In this document: positions 44,313-53,081 of the stretch, piece by piece
How positions within the stretch are numbered: the first letter of the stretch is position 1
How the letters are laid out: each line of letters starts with the position of its first letter
Program-made: the position numbers and the translations under genes
Notes under the pieces: model-generated
What the model was told of the DNA's origin: nothing
The model's input: the letters and a program-made list of their open reading frames with translations, nothing else
The model's database searches: none
Source of the DNA: Clostridium_AT stratigraminis
GTDB taxonomy: Bacteria > Bacillota > Clostridia > Clostridiales > Clostridiaceae
Assembly (NCBI RefSeq): GCF_045310675.1
Contig: NZ_JBJHZZ010000001.1
Location: 62,001 to 126,000 of the forward strand
Reading direction: 5' to 3'
Length of the DNA: 64,000 nucleotides

Positions 44313-44972
44313 TTATAAATATTTTTCCCCAGCGATTCTGCCTCGAATTACTTTAGCAGGATTACCATATGCTACAACGTAATTAGGAATATCTTTTACC
44401 ACATTGGCTCCAGCTCCTATTATAGTATGCTCTCCAATTGTAATTCCATGAATCACTTTCGCACCTAAGGAAACAGCTGTAAAGGAACCTATTTTAACAT
44501 TTCCACCAATAGTTGAACCAGGAGCTAAACTTGAATAATTTAGCATTTTACTGTTATGATCTAAGGATGAATTATTATTTATTATGCAAAAATCACCTAC
44601 TGTTGCCTCACTACTTATAGTAGTATTTGCCATTACCACTGTGCCTTTTCCTATTAATACATTCCTGGCTATTTGTGCAGAAGGGTGAATTACCTTAATA
44701 AAGTTAAACTCTGGCATATCATGTGAAATTTTATTAGAAACAATATATCGAGTGAAATTATCTCCAATTGCAATAACGCCGCCCTCTATTTTATGAGCTT
44801 TTATTAAATTTTGTAAATCTTCTTCTTTTCCAATTACTTTATATCCGAAGGAGCTAGAACCCACTTCCTTAAATCTATCAATAAGTCCAATAATTTTATA
44901 CTTATTTTCTCTTTCGATACAATCAATTACAACTTTTGCATGTCCAGAAGAACCAATAACGATAATATTCAA
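44313..44972 (-). CDS. Sugar N-acetyltransferase, NeuD/PglD/VioB-like
   Basis: 219 residues from TTG 44972 with TAGGAG eight bases upstream; ATG 44981 sits inside that site. N-terminal Rossmann-like subdomain (IIVIGSSGHAKVVIDCI), then a left-handed beta-helix with hexapeptide repeats (LIGKGTVVMANTTI, IGGNVKIGSFTAVSLG, GEHTIIGAGANVV). The catalytic His of PglD-type enzymes matches SSLDHNSKM. Likely acetylates the amino sugar made by the adjacent aminotransferase. Confidence 0.87.
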   Translation of the reverse strand: MNIIVIGSSGHAKVVIDCIERENKYKIIGLIDRFKEVGSSSFGYKVIGKEEDLQNLIKAHKIEGGVIAIGDNFTRYIVSNKISHDMPEFNFIKVIHPSAQIARNVLIGKGTVVMANTTISSEATVGDFCIINNNSSLDHNSKMLNYSSLAPGSTIGGNVKIGSFTAVSLGAKVIHGITIGEHTIIGAGANVVKDIPNYVVAYGNPAKVIRGRIAGEKYL

Positions 44973-45014
44973 AACAAACATCTCCTAAAGTGGTATGGAG
45001 TATCTTTTTTATAG

Positions 45015-46091
45015 CTAGTCCATTTTATTTATAATACTTATAATATTTTTTTGTACCGTATCTTCTAGAGAATCATACAGAGGCAAGCAAAGGATTCTGC
45101 TTGAAATAAACTCTGAATTGGGTGCCATTTGAGTTTTATCTTTTATATAAGGTAAATTATTTAAGGATGGATAGAAATATCTTCTTGGATAAATATTATC
45201 ATTTGTAAGAGCTGCTTTTACTTTTAGTAAGCTTTCTTCATCTTTAAATACTATGGGAAAATAGCAGTAATTTAAGCTGCTATTAATATTATGCTCTTGT
45301 GTAACCACATTTTTACTTAAATAGTTCATGTAGTTTTCATATACTTTTTTTCTATTTTCAAATATTTTGTCTATATCATCCAATACACATAATCCCATGG
45401 CAGCTTCAAATTCATTCATCCTTCCGTTAATACCAACCTCAGTTATATGCTCCTCATCACTTATTCCAAAATTAATCAATCTTCTAGCCTTGTCATAAAT
45501 TTCATCATCGTTTATTACAAGTGCACCACCTTCAATGGTATGGAAAACTTTAGTGGCATGAAAACTAAGGGTAGAAATATCTCCATAGTTTAATAAACTG
45601 TTTCCCTTGTATTTAACTCCAAAAGCATGGGCTGCATCATAAATTACTTTTAGATTAAATTTTCTTGCTATTTCATCAATTTTTTCTATATCACAGGCAT
45701 TTCCAAATACATGAACAGGAATTATAGCTGAAGTATTTTTTGATATCTTCTCTTCGATTTTTTTATAATCTATATTAAAGGTGCCTTTATCTATATCTGC
45801 AAAAACTGGAGTAATACCTTGCCATACTTGACTACTAGTAGTTGCAACAAAAGAAAAAGGTGTAGTAATTGCTTCACCTTTTAATTCCAAAAGATTATAA
45901 GCAATTTGAAGGGCTATTGTTCCATTTGAAACTAAAAGTATATGCTTTATTCCTAAATATTTTTCCAACCTATTCTGTAGTTCTTTAACTAATGGACCAT
46001 TATTGGTAACATGACCAAGCTTGAATATTTTTTCTAGATATGCTTCATATTTCTTTAGTTCAGGAAGGTAAATTTTCGTTACATTAATCAT
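45015..46091 (-). CDS. DegT-type sugar aminotransferase, VioA-like
   Basis: 358 residues. DegT/DnrJ/EryC1 aminotransferase: LVSNGTIALQIAY, TTPFSFVATTSSQVW, YDAAHAFGVKYKG, and the PLP Lys in FHATKVFHTIEGGALV. The pattern matches dTDP-4-amino-4,6-dideoxyglucose (viosamine) transaminases. With rfbA/rfbB and the following acetyltransferase gene it predicts dTDP-4-acetamido-4,6-dideoxy-hexose. Epimeric alternatives (Fuc4N, Fuc3N) are possible. Confidence 0.88.
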   Translation of the reverse strand: MINVTKIYLPELKKYEAYLEKIFKLGHVTNNGPLVKELQNRLEKYLGIKHILLVSNGTIALQIAYNLLELKGEAITTPFSFVATTSSQVWQGITPVFADIDKGTFNIDYKKIEEKISKNTSAIIPVHVFGNACDIEKIDEIARKFNLKVIYDAAHAFGVKYKGNSLLNYGDISTLSFHATKVFHTIEGGALVINDDEIYDKARRLINFGISDEEHITEVGINGRMNEFEAAMGLCVLDDIDKIFENRKKVYENYMNYLSKNVVTQEHNINSSLNYCYFPIVFKDEESLLKVKAALTNDNIYPRRYFYPSLNNLPYIKDKTQMAPNSEFISSRILCLPLYDSLEDTVQKNIISIINKMD

Positions 46092-46411
46092 TTTTTCTCT
46101 CTCCTATATTATTTAATTTTGGGGACAAGCTTTTGTATTATAGTATGTAAAAGCTGAGATTTTGCTTATGAAAGATTAAAATAAAAAAACAAGGAATATA
46201 AGTATAGATTCTAAGATGAATAATAAGTGGGTTATTATTTTCAATATTAATGGCATACATTTATTTAAACTTTATAAAAATAATATTTTATAAATTAAAT
46301 GCAAATTATATTCTGTTGTGTAATAATATATTTAAGTATTACTAATAATTTTTAGTAAGTACTTATTTTTATCAATTAGCATTAAATTAAAATAAATTAG
46401 GAGGAATTTAA
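46092..46411. other. 320-base divergent intergenic region
   Basis: AT-rich spacer between the VioA-like and alcohol dehydrogenase genes. AGCTTTT/AAAAGCT arms near 46130-46155 can pair. No ORF or confident regulatory site seen. Confidence 0.5.
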
Positions 46412-47581
46412 ATGAACAATTTCACATTTTTAATCTCAACCAAAATTATTTTTGGAAAAGATACTGAAAGTCTGGTTGGAAGTGAAGTGAAAAAGTATTC
46501 CAATAGAGTGCTATTGTGTACTGGCGGCGGAAGTATTAAAAAAAGTGGACTATACTATAAAGTAATTAGGTCTTTAAAAGAAAATGAAATTGAATATATA
46601 GAGTTATCAGGAATTCAGGCAAATCCAAGATTGAGCCTTGTTTATGAAGGTATAAAGCTGTGCAGTGAAAATAAGCTTGATTTTATTTTAGGAGTAGGCG
46701 GAGGAAGTGTAATAGACACCGCCAAGGCAATTGCCGTAGGGGCTCCATATGAGGGAGACGTGTGGGATTTTTATTCAATGAAAAAGATACCTGAAAAAGC
46801 ACTTCCTGTTGGTGATATTTTAACTATTCCTGCTACTGGAACAGAAGCAAGTATTAGCTCTGTTATTACCAATGAGGATGGCATGTATAAAAGAGGACTA
46901 AACACTGAACTAATCAGACCTGTATTTTCAATACTAAATCCTGAATTAACCTTTACACTTCCAGATTATCAGACAGCCTGCGGTGCTTGTGATATGATGG
47001 CTCATACAATGGAAAGGTATTTTACAAATGTAGAAAACGTGGATTTAACTGATAGACTTTGTGAGGCTATATTAAAAACCATAATAAATAATACACCTAT
47101 AGCACTAAAAGACAGATCAAATTACGCTGCAAGAGCTGAAATTATGTGGGCTGGAACAAATGCTCATAACGGATTAGTAGACCCTGGAAGAATAGGAGAT
47201 TGGGCATCTCATGGAATTGAGCATGAATTAAGTGCCTTATATGATATTGCACATGGAGCAGGTCTTTCCATAGTTTTTCCTGCATGGATGAAATATGTTT
47301 ACAAACATAATATAAATAGATTTGTGCAATTTGCAGTTAGGGTATGGGATGTAGATCTATCTTTTGAATCCAGTGAAGCAATTGCCTTAGAGGGTATAAA
47401 CAGAATGATGGAATTCTTTAAGAAAATTGGACTTCCAGTTACCTTAAGTGATGCCAATATACCAGAAGATAAAATTGAGGAAATGGCTGATAAATGTACA
47501 AATAGTGATACAAAAACTGTTGGTAACTTTGTAAAATTAAATAAACAGGACATAATAAATATATACAGTTTAGCAAAATAA
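46412..47581 (+). CDS. Iron-containing alcohol dehydrogenase (butanol dehydrogenase-like)
   Basis: 389 residues. Group III Fe-ADH: GGGSVIDTAKAIA (NAD(P) binding), PATGTEAS, CDMMAHTMERYF, HGIEHELSALYDIAHGAGL (metal His residues). Closest functional relatives are NADH-dependent butanol dehydrogenases of solventogenic clostridia (YugJ/BdhA branch). Oxidises or forms alcohols from aldehydes with a ferrous or zinc ion. AGGAGG precedes the ATG. Confidence 0.92.
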   Translation: MNNFTFLISTKIIFGKDTESLVGSEVKKYSNRVLLCTGGGSIKKSGLYYKVIRSLKENEIEYIELSGIQANPRLSLVYEGIKLCSENKLDFILGVGGGSVIDTAKAIAVGAPYEGDVWDFYSMKKIPEKALPVGDILTIPATGTEASISSVITNEDGMYKRGLNTELIRPVFSILNPELTFTLPDYQTACGACDMMAHTMERYFTNVENVDLTDRLCEAILKTIINNTPIALKDRSNYAARAEIMWAGTNAHNGLVDPGRIGDWASHGIEHELSALYDIAHGAGLSIVFPAWMKYVYKHNINRFVQFAVRVWDVDLSFESSEAIALEGINRMMEFFKKIGLPVTLSDANIPEDKIEEMADKCTNSDTKTVGNFVKLNKQDIINIYSLAK

Positions 47582-47593
47582 GAACATGTTCTC

Positions 47594-47641
47594 TAAAGGA
47601 CTTTACCGTTATAAATTTTAAATAGCAGGGAAAGTCCTTTA
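47594..47641 (+). terminator. Terminator-like hairpin after the ADH gene
   Basis: TAAAGGACTTT (47594-47604) pairs with AAAGTCCTTTA (47631-47641); the loop is 26 bases and the T tail is weak. Confidence 0.5.
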
Positions 47642-47675
47642 ATTACTAAGTAGTTACAAGGAAGGAGACAAATAA

Positions 47676-48716
47676 ATGTCAAAATTATTTTCGGAATATA
47701 ATCTAAAAAATATGAATTTGAAAAATAGAATTATAATGGCACCTATGTGCATGGACAGTGCAGATAATTATGGGAATGTAAGCTCCTGGCATTATCATCA
47801 TTATGTAACTAGAGCGGTAGGTGGTACAGGACTTATTATTCTTGAAGCAACTGCAGTAGAAAGCAGGGGAAGAATAACTGATAGGGATCTAGGTATATGG
47901 CAGGATTCACATATAAAGCCTTTAAAGGAAATTGTAGAGGAATGTAAAAGGCATGGTGCAAAAATGGGTATACAGCTAGCTCATGCTGGAAGAAAGTGTG
48001 AAGTATGTGAAGAAGCTATTATAGCCCCAAGCTCTATAGCCTTTAATGAAAAATACAAAACACCAATAGAAATGAGCAAGGATGATATAAAAAGGGTAAT
48101 AAGTTCTTTTAAGGATGGAGCCAGAAGAGCTAGAGAGGCAGGTTTTGATGTAATAGAAATTCATGGAGCTCATGGATACTTAATAAATGAATTTATGTCT
48201 GGTTTAACTAACAAAAGAACAGATGAATATGGCGGCAGTAAAGAAAACAGAGCTAGGTTCTTAATAGAAGTTATAAAAGCAGTAAGAGAAGAATGGCCTA
48301 TGAAAATGCCATTAATATTGAGGGTTTCAGCTGAAGAATATGCAGAAGGTGGCAATAAACCTGAGGATACAGCTGAAATTATTAACTTTGCTAAGAAAGC
48401 TGGAATAGATATTATTAACGTTAGCTCAGGAGGAGTAGTGCAGGCTCATATAAATACATATCCTGGCTATCAAATAGGCTTTGCTGAGGAGATAAAAAAA
48501 CACGTAAGCTTACCCGTTATTGCTGGGGGCCTTGTTACAAGTCCTCTAATGGCAGAGGAAATTCTACAAAATAAAAGGGCTGATTTAGTATATTTTGGAC
48601 GAGAGTTGTTACGTAACCCATATTGGCCGTTAATTTCAGCTAAAGAGCTACAAGATGATGTAGCTTGGCCAGTTCAATATGAAAGAAGTAAAGAAGTAAG
48701 AAAAGGAGGTTTCTAA
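47676..48716 (+). CDS. FMN-dependent old yellow enzyme (NamA-like)
   Basis: 346 residues. OYE-family TIM barrel: LKNRIIMAPMCM, QLAHAGRKC, IEIHGAHGYLINEFMSGLTNKRTDEYGGSKENRARF, and YFGRELLRNPYWPL. The His of GAHGYL and the Cys in the MAPMCM loop are the expected active-site residues of the YqjM branch. Reduces activated carbon-carbon double bonds with NAD(P)H. Confidence 0.92.
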   Translation: MSKLFSEYNLKNMNLKNRIIMAPMCMDSADNYGNVSSWHYHHYVTRAVGGTGLIILEATAVESRGRITDRDLGIWQDSHIKPLKEIVEECKRHGAKMGIQLAHAGRKCEVCEEAIIAPSSIAFNEKYKTPIEMSKDDIKRVISSFKDGARRAREAGFDVIEIHGAHGYLINEFMSGLTNKRTDEYGGSKENRARFLIEVIKAVREEWPMKMPLILRVSAEEYAEGGNKPEDTAEIINFAKKAGIDIINVSSGGVVQAHINTYPGYQIGFAEEIKKHVSLPVIAGGLVTSPLMAEEILQNKRADLVYFGRELLRNPYWPLISAKELQDDVAWPVQYERSKEVRKGGF

Positions 48717-48919
48717 TTTAAATAGAGATTAAGCTGTATATTTTAGCAGTTAAAGATTAATTTTTATTATTAATTTGCTAATTTAATTACATTTTGCGAA
48801 ATTTAGGGAAAAATAATAAAAACCTTTGACAAAATATTCTATTATTAGACAAAGGATATATGATTTTTCTATAGAATTGTATAAGTAATATTATGTATTA
48901 ACTATGGAAGGTGTCATAT

Positions 48920-49990
48920 ATGGTAAAAGGGAAGCAGCTATTGTATGTCCATGAATTAACTCCAGGAATGATTTTGTCTAAGGAAATAAAAGCTAATGAT
49001 AAGCTTTTAATTGCGGAGGGAACAATTGTAACCCAATATGCAATAAACAAACTGAAAGAATATTATATAGACAAAAAAATTGAAGTGTACTATGGAGACT
49101 CTGGGGCTGAGCAGGATTACGAGAAAGATACTGATAGAATTAGAACTATTGAGGAAGTTCAAGAAAGTCTGGAGGAACTTACCTTCGATGTGGAAAATAT
49201 TTATGAGGATATGGAAAATTTAAAAGTAACAAGTTTAGAAGAAATAAGAAAATTTGCAGTAAAAATTCAAAGTGAGTTGAAATCAGTAAACTCAGTAATT
49301 AAAAATATTGTATTATATGGCAGTGGAAAAGATACTATTTACAAACATAGTGTTAATGTAACCGCTTTAAGTACAATTCTTGGCAAATGGATAGGGTTGA
49401 GTGGCAGTGATCTTAACCTTCTTACATATTCTTCAATCCTACATGATTTTGGTAAAGTTAAAATAGATAAAGGTATTTTAAATAAACCTGGAAATTTAAC
49501 TCAAAAAGAGTTTAATGTAATTAAAAAGCATCCAACAATAGGTTATAACTATATAAAGGAGATACCTTTTTTAGATAAGTCTGTAAGCTATGGCGTGCTT
49601 ATGCACCATGAACGGAATGATGGCTCAGGATATCCACTAGGTTTAAAGGAAGAAAATATTCATCAGTTTGCAAAAATAATTGCTATAGCAGACACCTTTG
49701 ATGCTGTAAATTCCGATAGGATTTATAAAAATAGCAAGGGACCTTTCGAAGCACTTGAAATAATTAAGAAGGAAAGTCTAGGAAGGCTTGATTATGAGTA
49801 TAGTAATATTTTCTTAAATCATGTGGCAAATTATTATATAGGAGAAATGGCAGTATTAAATTCGGAGAAGATTTGCAAAATAATAAAAATAGATGTAAAT
49901 GATTTAACAAGACCTCTGCTTTTGGACAACTCCGGATTTCTAGATTTGAAGCATCATAAAGAATTAACAGTTGAGAAATTGGTTTTATAA
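48920..49990 (+). CDS. HD-GYP domain phosphodiesterase (predicted c-di-GMP)
   Basis: 356 residues from ATG 48920 (GGAAGGTG upstream; a GTG three codons earlier lies within that site). The N-terminal 110 residues hold a domain of unknown type (LTPGMILSKEIKANDKLLIAEGT). The HD-GYP domain spans about 140-320 and has HSVNVTALS, the HD pair in LHDFGKVKIDKGILNKPG, HPTIGYNYIKEIP, and HHERNDGSGYPLGL with an intact GYP. Metal residues look complete, so it should hydrolyse c-di-GMP. Two c-di-GMP-I riboswitches lie within 7 kb. Confidence 0.9.
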   Translation: MVKGKQLLYVHELTPGMILSKEIKANDKLLIAEGTIVTQYAINKLKEYYIDKKIEVYYGDSGAEQDYEKDTDRIRTIEEVQESLEELTFDVENIYEDMENLKVTSLEEIRKFAVKIQSELKSVNSVIKNIVLYGSGKDTIYKHSVNVTALSTILGKWIGLSGSDLNLLTYSSILHDFGKVKIDKGILNKPGNLTQKEFNVIKKHPTIGYNYIKEIPFLDKSVSYGVLMHHERNDGSGYPLGLKEENIHQFAKIIAIADTFDAVNSDRIYKNSKGPFEALEIIKKESLGRLDYEYSNIFLNHVANYYIGEMAVLNSEKICKIIKIDVNDLTRPLLLDNSGFLDLKHHKELTVEKLVL

Positions 49991-50001
49991 TTAACAAATA
50001 T

Positions 50002-50038
50002 AAAGACATTCCAAATTTTATTGGAGTGTCTTTTATAT
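50002..50038 (+). terminator. Terminator of the HD-GYP gene
   Basis: AAAGACATTCCAA/TTGGAGTGTCTTT with a 6-base loop and TATATTTTG tail. Confidence 0.8.
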
Positions 50039-50286
50039 TTTGTTTTTGTTATGCAAATAAATCATTAGTTTCATGGGGCTATATACAATGCTTGTATACC
50101 ATACCCCCCTATATCATATAAATAAACAATTAACTATCATGTGAAAATGCTAACAATGCTAGCGCGTGAAACATTGTTAAATCAATATTTAACCTGTTAA
50201 TGTTTTATTTATAGTATCTTTTTTATCTTTCTGTAGTATAATATACGTATAAGAGGTATGGGTAAAACAAAACGGGAGGTGTTGTG

Positions 50287-50433
50287 ATGAATATTTTAAT
50301 GTATGTTATCAGTAAGGAGTATAGGGATAAATTAAAACAAGATTTTAATAAAGATTTATCCAATAAATTAGAGCAGGAAGTAATTCAAAATGAATTTATT
50401 TACAAGAAGGTTTTAGAAGGTAATTTGAATTAA
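50287..50433 (+). CDS. Small hypothetical protein, 48 residues
   Basis: ATG 50287 has GGGAGGTG upstream (the GTG at 50284 is a possible start). A charged, mostly helical product (YRDKLKQDFNKDLSNKLEQE). A strong terminator follows 11 bases after the stop, which supports a real short gene. No family recognised. Confidence 0.55.
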   Translation: MNILMYVISKEYRDKLKQDFNKDLSNKLEQEVIQNEFIYKKVLEGNLN

Positions 50434-50443
50434 CTTAAAATTT

Positions 50444-50482
50444 AAGCCCATAGATCTTAAATATGACTATGGGCTTCTTTTT
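50444..50482 (+). terminator. Intrinsic terminator of the small gene
   Basis: AAGCCCATAG (50444-50453) pairs with CTATGGGCTT (50467-50476), followed by CTTTTT. Confidence 0.88.
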
Positions 50483-50667
50483 ACTTAATTATTAAGACAT
50501 TATTCAATTAATAATGTCATTTTTTTTATAATTATTACAAGTTTATTAATGTACCACCTAAAAAATACAAATTATTTCGTATAATTATTATTAGATATAT
50601 TGATTTCTCATTTAATATAGAATATAATGGTAATAACTTAATATAAATCAATTATTTTATATTAGTA

Positions 50668-50750
50668 AATAGCAAATCCATCGAAAGGTGGAGACGCAAA
50701 GCCGTGAGTCTAAAGCAAATTTATTTGCCATGATAGTCAGGTTGCCAAAA
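50668..50750 (+). promoter_or_regulatory. Cyclic-di-GMP-I (GEMM) riboswitch
   Basis: Canonical GEMM elements: P1 strand with GCAAA, CCATC-GAAA-GGTGG tetraloop hairpin, GACGCAAAGCC, the tetraloop-receptor strand TCTAAAG with CATGATAGTC, and closing GGTTGCC. A terminator follows at 50776-50805. The downstream gene is the Myb/SANT-like protein at 50888. Transcription would respond to c-di-GMP; the direction (on or off) is not clear. Confidence 0.92.
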
Positions 50751-50775
50751 ATATAGGGTAACAGTTGTATCTTTA

Positions 50776-50805
50776 AGATAGGCACTGTTCTGCCTGTCTT
50801 TTTTT
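50776..50805 (+). terminator. Riboswitch expression-platform terminator
   Basis: AGATAGGCA/TGCCTGTCT stem, 6-base loop, then seven T, 26 bases after the aptamer. Confidence 0.85.
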
Positions 50806-50887
50806 AATGTAAAAGTTACTTGTAGCTTGAGAAGTTAAAAATGCTGTTATCTAAAAACAAAATGTTTTATTAATTGAGAGGTGCAGT

Positions 50888-51868
50888 ATGGTAAAAAAGT
50901 GGAGTTTAGAAGAACAAAAGTATTTATCTGAAAATTGGGGACAAGTTGATCTTAGAGTTATTATGGAGGTTCTAGATAGAAGCTATGACAGCGTAGTTAG
51001 AAAAGCTCAAAGATTAGAGCTAGATACAAATAAATATCTCAAAGAGAATTTAACCAATAGGTGGTCTGAGCAGGAAGAAAATGTACTTAATAATTTTTAT
51101 CAGGTTAAACCAATGAATGAATTAATGTTATTACTACCCAATAGAACAAGGGAGAGCATAATTAAAAAGGCTAAACAATTAGGCCTTAATTGTGAGAATC
51201 GGCATTGGCTTACAGAAGAAGTAACATATTTAGAAGAAAAATGGGGCGTAATGACAATAGAAAATATTGCAAAGAAGCTTGCCAGAACTAAAAATGCTGT
51301 TTTACTAAAAGCCCACAAAATAGGACTTAGGGAGCAGATAATTGCAAATGGCGAATATCTAACTCCAAAGGATATTTCTAACATTTTAGCTGTTGGAACA
51401 AGAACTGTTTATAATTGGATGGATAAAGATTATTTAAAATATAAGAGATTTAGAATAAATTCAATAAAAAAATATCAAATATCAATAGATAACTTTAAAC
51501 TTTTTATAGAGGAACACGAAGATAAATGGAATACTAGAACAGCAGATATTAAATTTATTACATCGTGCTATACCACTTTCAGAGACATAGCAAATACTAA
51601 AGTACCAGAATGGTTGCTGCAAAAAATTAATGTAGACAAGCAAAAGAAACTTCCCTCATGCCGAAAGCAGTGGACAATTAAGGAAGAGAATAGGGTAAAG
51701 TCAATGATTAATGGAGGCAAAACCTGTAAGGAAATAGCACTATTATTAAATAGAAGCTTTTATTCAGTACAAGATAAAATAAGCAGCAAAAGGCATGAAT
51801 ATTTTCAAGGCAATAATATAACATCATCAAATTTAAAGGAAATGGACCAAATTTTAATAGGTGGATAA
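50888..51868 (+). CDS. Multi-Myb/SANT-like DNA-binding protein
   Basis: 326 residues. Three Myb/SANT-like repeats, each with a Trp near the start and a Leu/Lys helix-turn-helix near the end: about 4-45 (KKWSLEEQKYLSENWGQ), 54-98 (NRWSEQEENVLNNFYQ), 104-147 (RHWLTEEVTYLEEKWGV). A MerR/HTH_17-like unit follows (about 153-195, LTPKDISNILAVGTRTVYNW), then a fourth Myb-like repeat near 260-305 (KQWTIKEENRVKSMINGG). No enzymatic domain is visible. It should bind DNA as a regulator or phage-type control protein. Controlled by the c-di-GMP riboswitch upstream. Confidence 0.85.
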   Translation: MVKKWSLEEQKYLSENWGQVDLRVIMEVLDRSYDSVVRKAQRLELDTNKYLKENLTNRWSEQEENVLNNFYQVKPMNELMLLLPNRTRESIIKKAKQLGLNCENRHWLTEEVTYLEEKWGVMTIENIAKKLARTKNAVLLKAHKIGLREQIIANGEYLTPKDISNILAVGTRTVYNWMDKDYLKYKRFRINSIKKYQISIDNFKLFIEEHEDKWNTRTADIKFITSCYTTFRDIANTKVPEWLLQKINVDKQKKLPSCRKQWTIKEENRVKSMINGGKTCKEIALLLNRSFYSVQDKISSKRHEYFQGNNITSSNLKEMDQILIGG

Positions 51869-51940
51869 AGATTTACATAAAGTTGGTTACTATAAGCAGC
51901 CTTAGGTTGATAAACAAACTCTCACATAATAAATGAAGAT

Positions 51941-51993
51941 AAAAGGGGGATTTTGCAAACTATTTTAAAGATAGTTTGCAAAATCCCCCTTTT
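51941..51993. terminator. Bidirectional terminator
   Basis: Arms 51941-51963 and 51971-51993 are fully complementary over 23 bp; A/T runs lie at the outer ends. Serves convergent genes. Confidence 0.88.
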
Positions 51994-52002
51994 ATTTATA
52001 CA

Positions 52003-52587
52003 TTATGCACCTGCTGTAGAGGATTGAGCTGAGCTATTTGCAGAAGCACTTTGAAATAAGCTTAATAAGGAATCTAAATCAGAACTTAAATTAGTAAGTT
52101 TACTAATTCTTGTGTTTTGAATACTTATTACTTTATCTAAATCAGAAGCTGCTGCATCATATTTTTTGCCTTGCACGTCTGATTTAAATTGAGTAAAGGC
52201 TTGTTTCATGGTGCCATTGGTAGCTTGTAAGGTGGACATATCATTTTGAATTAATTTAAGTTGTGCTTCAATTTTACTTAAATCATCAGAAGTTAATTGT
52301 TTTTTACTTTGTTTAATATTATTAATGGCCGCTTTTACAGCGGCTCTTTTATCAGTTACTGTTTTTCTAAGTCCTTGAATGGTCTCATGATTTTTCTTTA
52401 TTGTATCTTTTTTCTGAAGCATATTCGCTTTAAATTGCTGTCTTTCCTGAACTAACTGAAGGTGCTGCTGTTGTTTAATAAGTCCATCACCAAATGTAGT
52501 GCTTGTTCCTTGTGCATGAACAGCCATAGGCATTATAAGAGCTGCTGAAATCAATGATGAAATTACCTTAAGTTTTAATTTTTTCAT
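52003..52587 (-). CDS. Secreted helical protein of unknown function
   Basis: 194 residues. Sec signal peptide (SSLISAALIMPMAVHAQG, cleavage near AHA/QG). The mature part is almost entirely charged helix with heptad-like spacing (about 45-175), ending in a Ser/Ala-rich tail. It could act as a periplasm-like CpxP/Spy-type or wall-associated protein. It forms a pair with the lipoprotein gene 15 bases upstream, and is divergent from the two-component genes. Confidence 0.72.
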   Translation of the reverse strand: MKKLKLKVISSLISAALIMPMAVHAQGTSTTFGDGLIKQQQHLQLVQERQQFKANMLQKKDTIKKNHETIQGLRKTVTDKRAAVKAAINNIKQSKKQLTSDDLSKIEAQLKLIQNDMSTLQATNGTMKQAFTQFKSDVQGKKYDAAASDLDKVISIQNTRISKLTNLSSDLDSLLSLFQSASANSSAQSSTAGA

Positions 52588-52602
52588 TTTAAAAACATCT
52601 CC

Positions 52603-52908
52603 TTAATTTATATTATTTATTATTGACTCTGTTGTATTTATATCCGAACTATTATCTAGGCCATTTAAGGTGCTATCTAAATTATCTATCATATTAGAGG
52701 CTTTCTCCATTTCTTTATTTGTTGATGAGGCAGCATCAGCTGATCCACGCGCCGCATTAACATCTGCTGAAGTAGTATTATTATTTTGAACATGGCTTTG
52801 AGTAGTGGGTTTTGCATTATTTGCTGCAGTTGTTAATGTACCGCTTCTTTCACAGCCAGCAGCTAAGAAACATATAAGCATTAAGGTTATTAATAAAATC
52901 TTTTTCAA
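52603..52908 (-). CDS. Small lipoprotein of unknown function
   Basis: 101 residues. Lipobox LAAGC (Cys about 19), followed by a Ser/Thr/Asn/Ala-rich mature sequence with two helical stretches (STNKEMEKASNMIDNLDSTL). The ribosome site is within AGGAATACAGGAGGG (minus strand, 52929-52915), which is identical to the leader before the exporter ATPase at 3216-3230. First gene of a two-gene unit. Confidence 0.72.
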   Translation of the reverse strand: MKKILLITLMLICFLAAGCERSGTLTTAANNAKPTTQSHVQNNNTTSADVNAARGSADAASSTNKEMEKASNMIDNLDSTLNGLDNSSDINTTESIINNIN

Positions 52909-53081
52909 TAATATCCCTCCTGTATTCCTAATTCTCCTTACAAATAAAGTTTACCATTTTAATATAGGTTAAATCTCCGATAAAATGTGGCAGAATTGTG
53001 GCAAGCTTTTAGCAGTTATATTACATATCAAAAGCAAATGTTATAATATATTGTAAGTTGTTTATATGAGGTGAAAATGAC

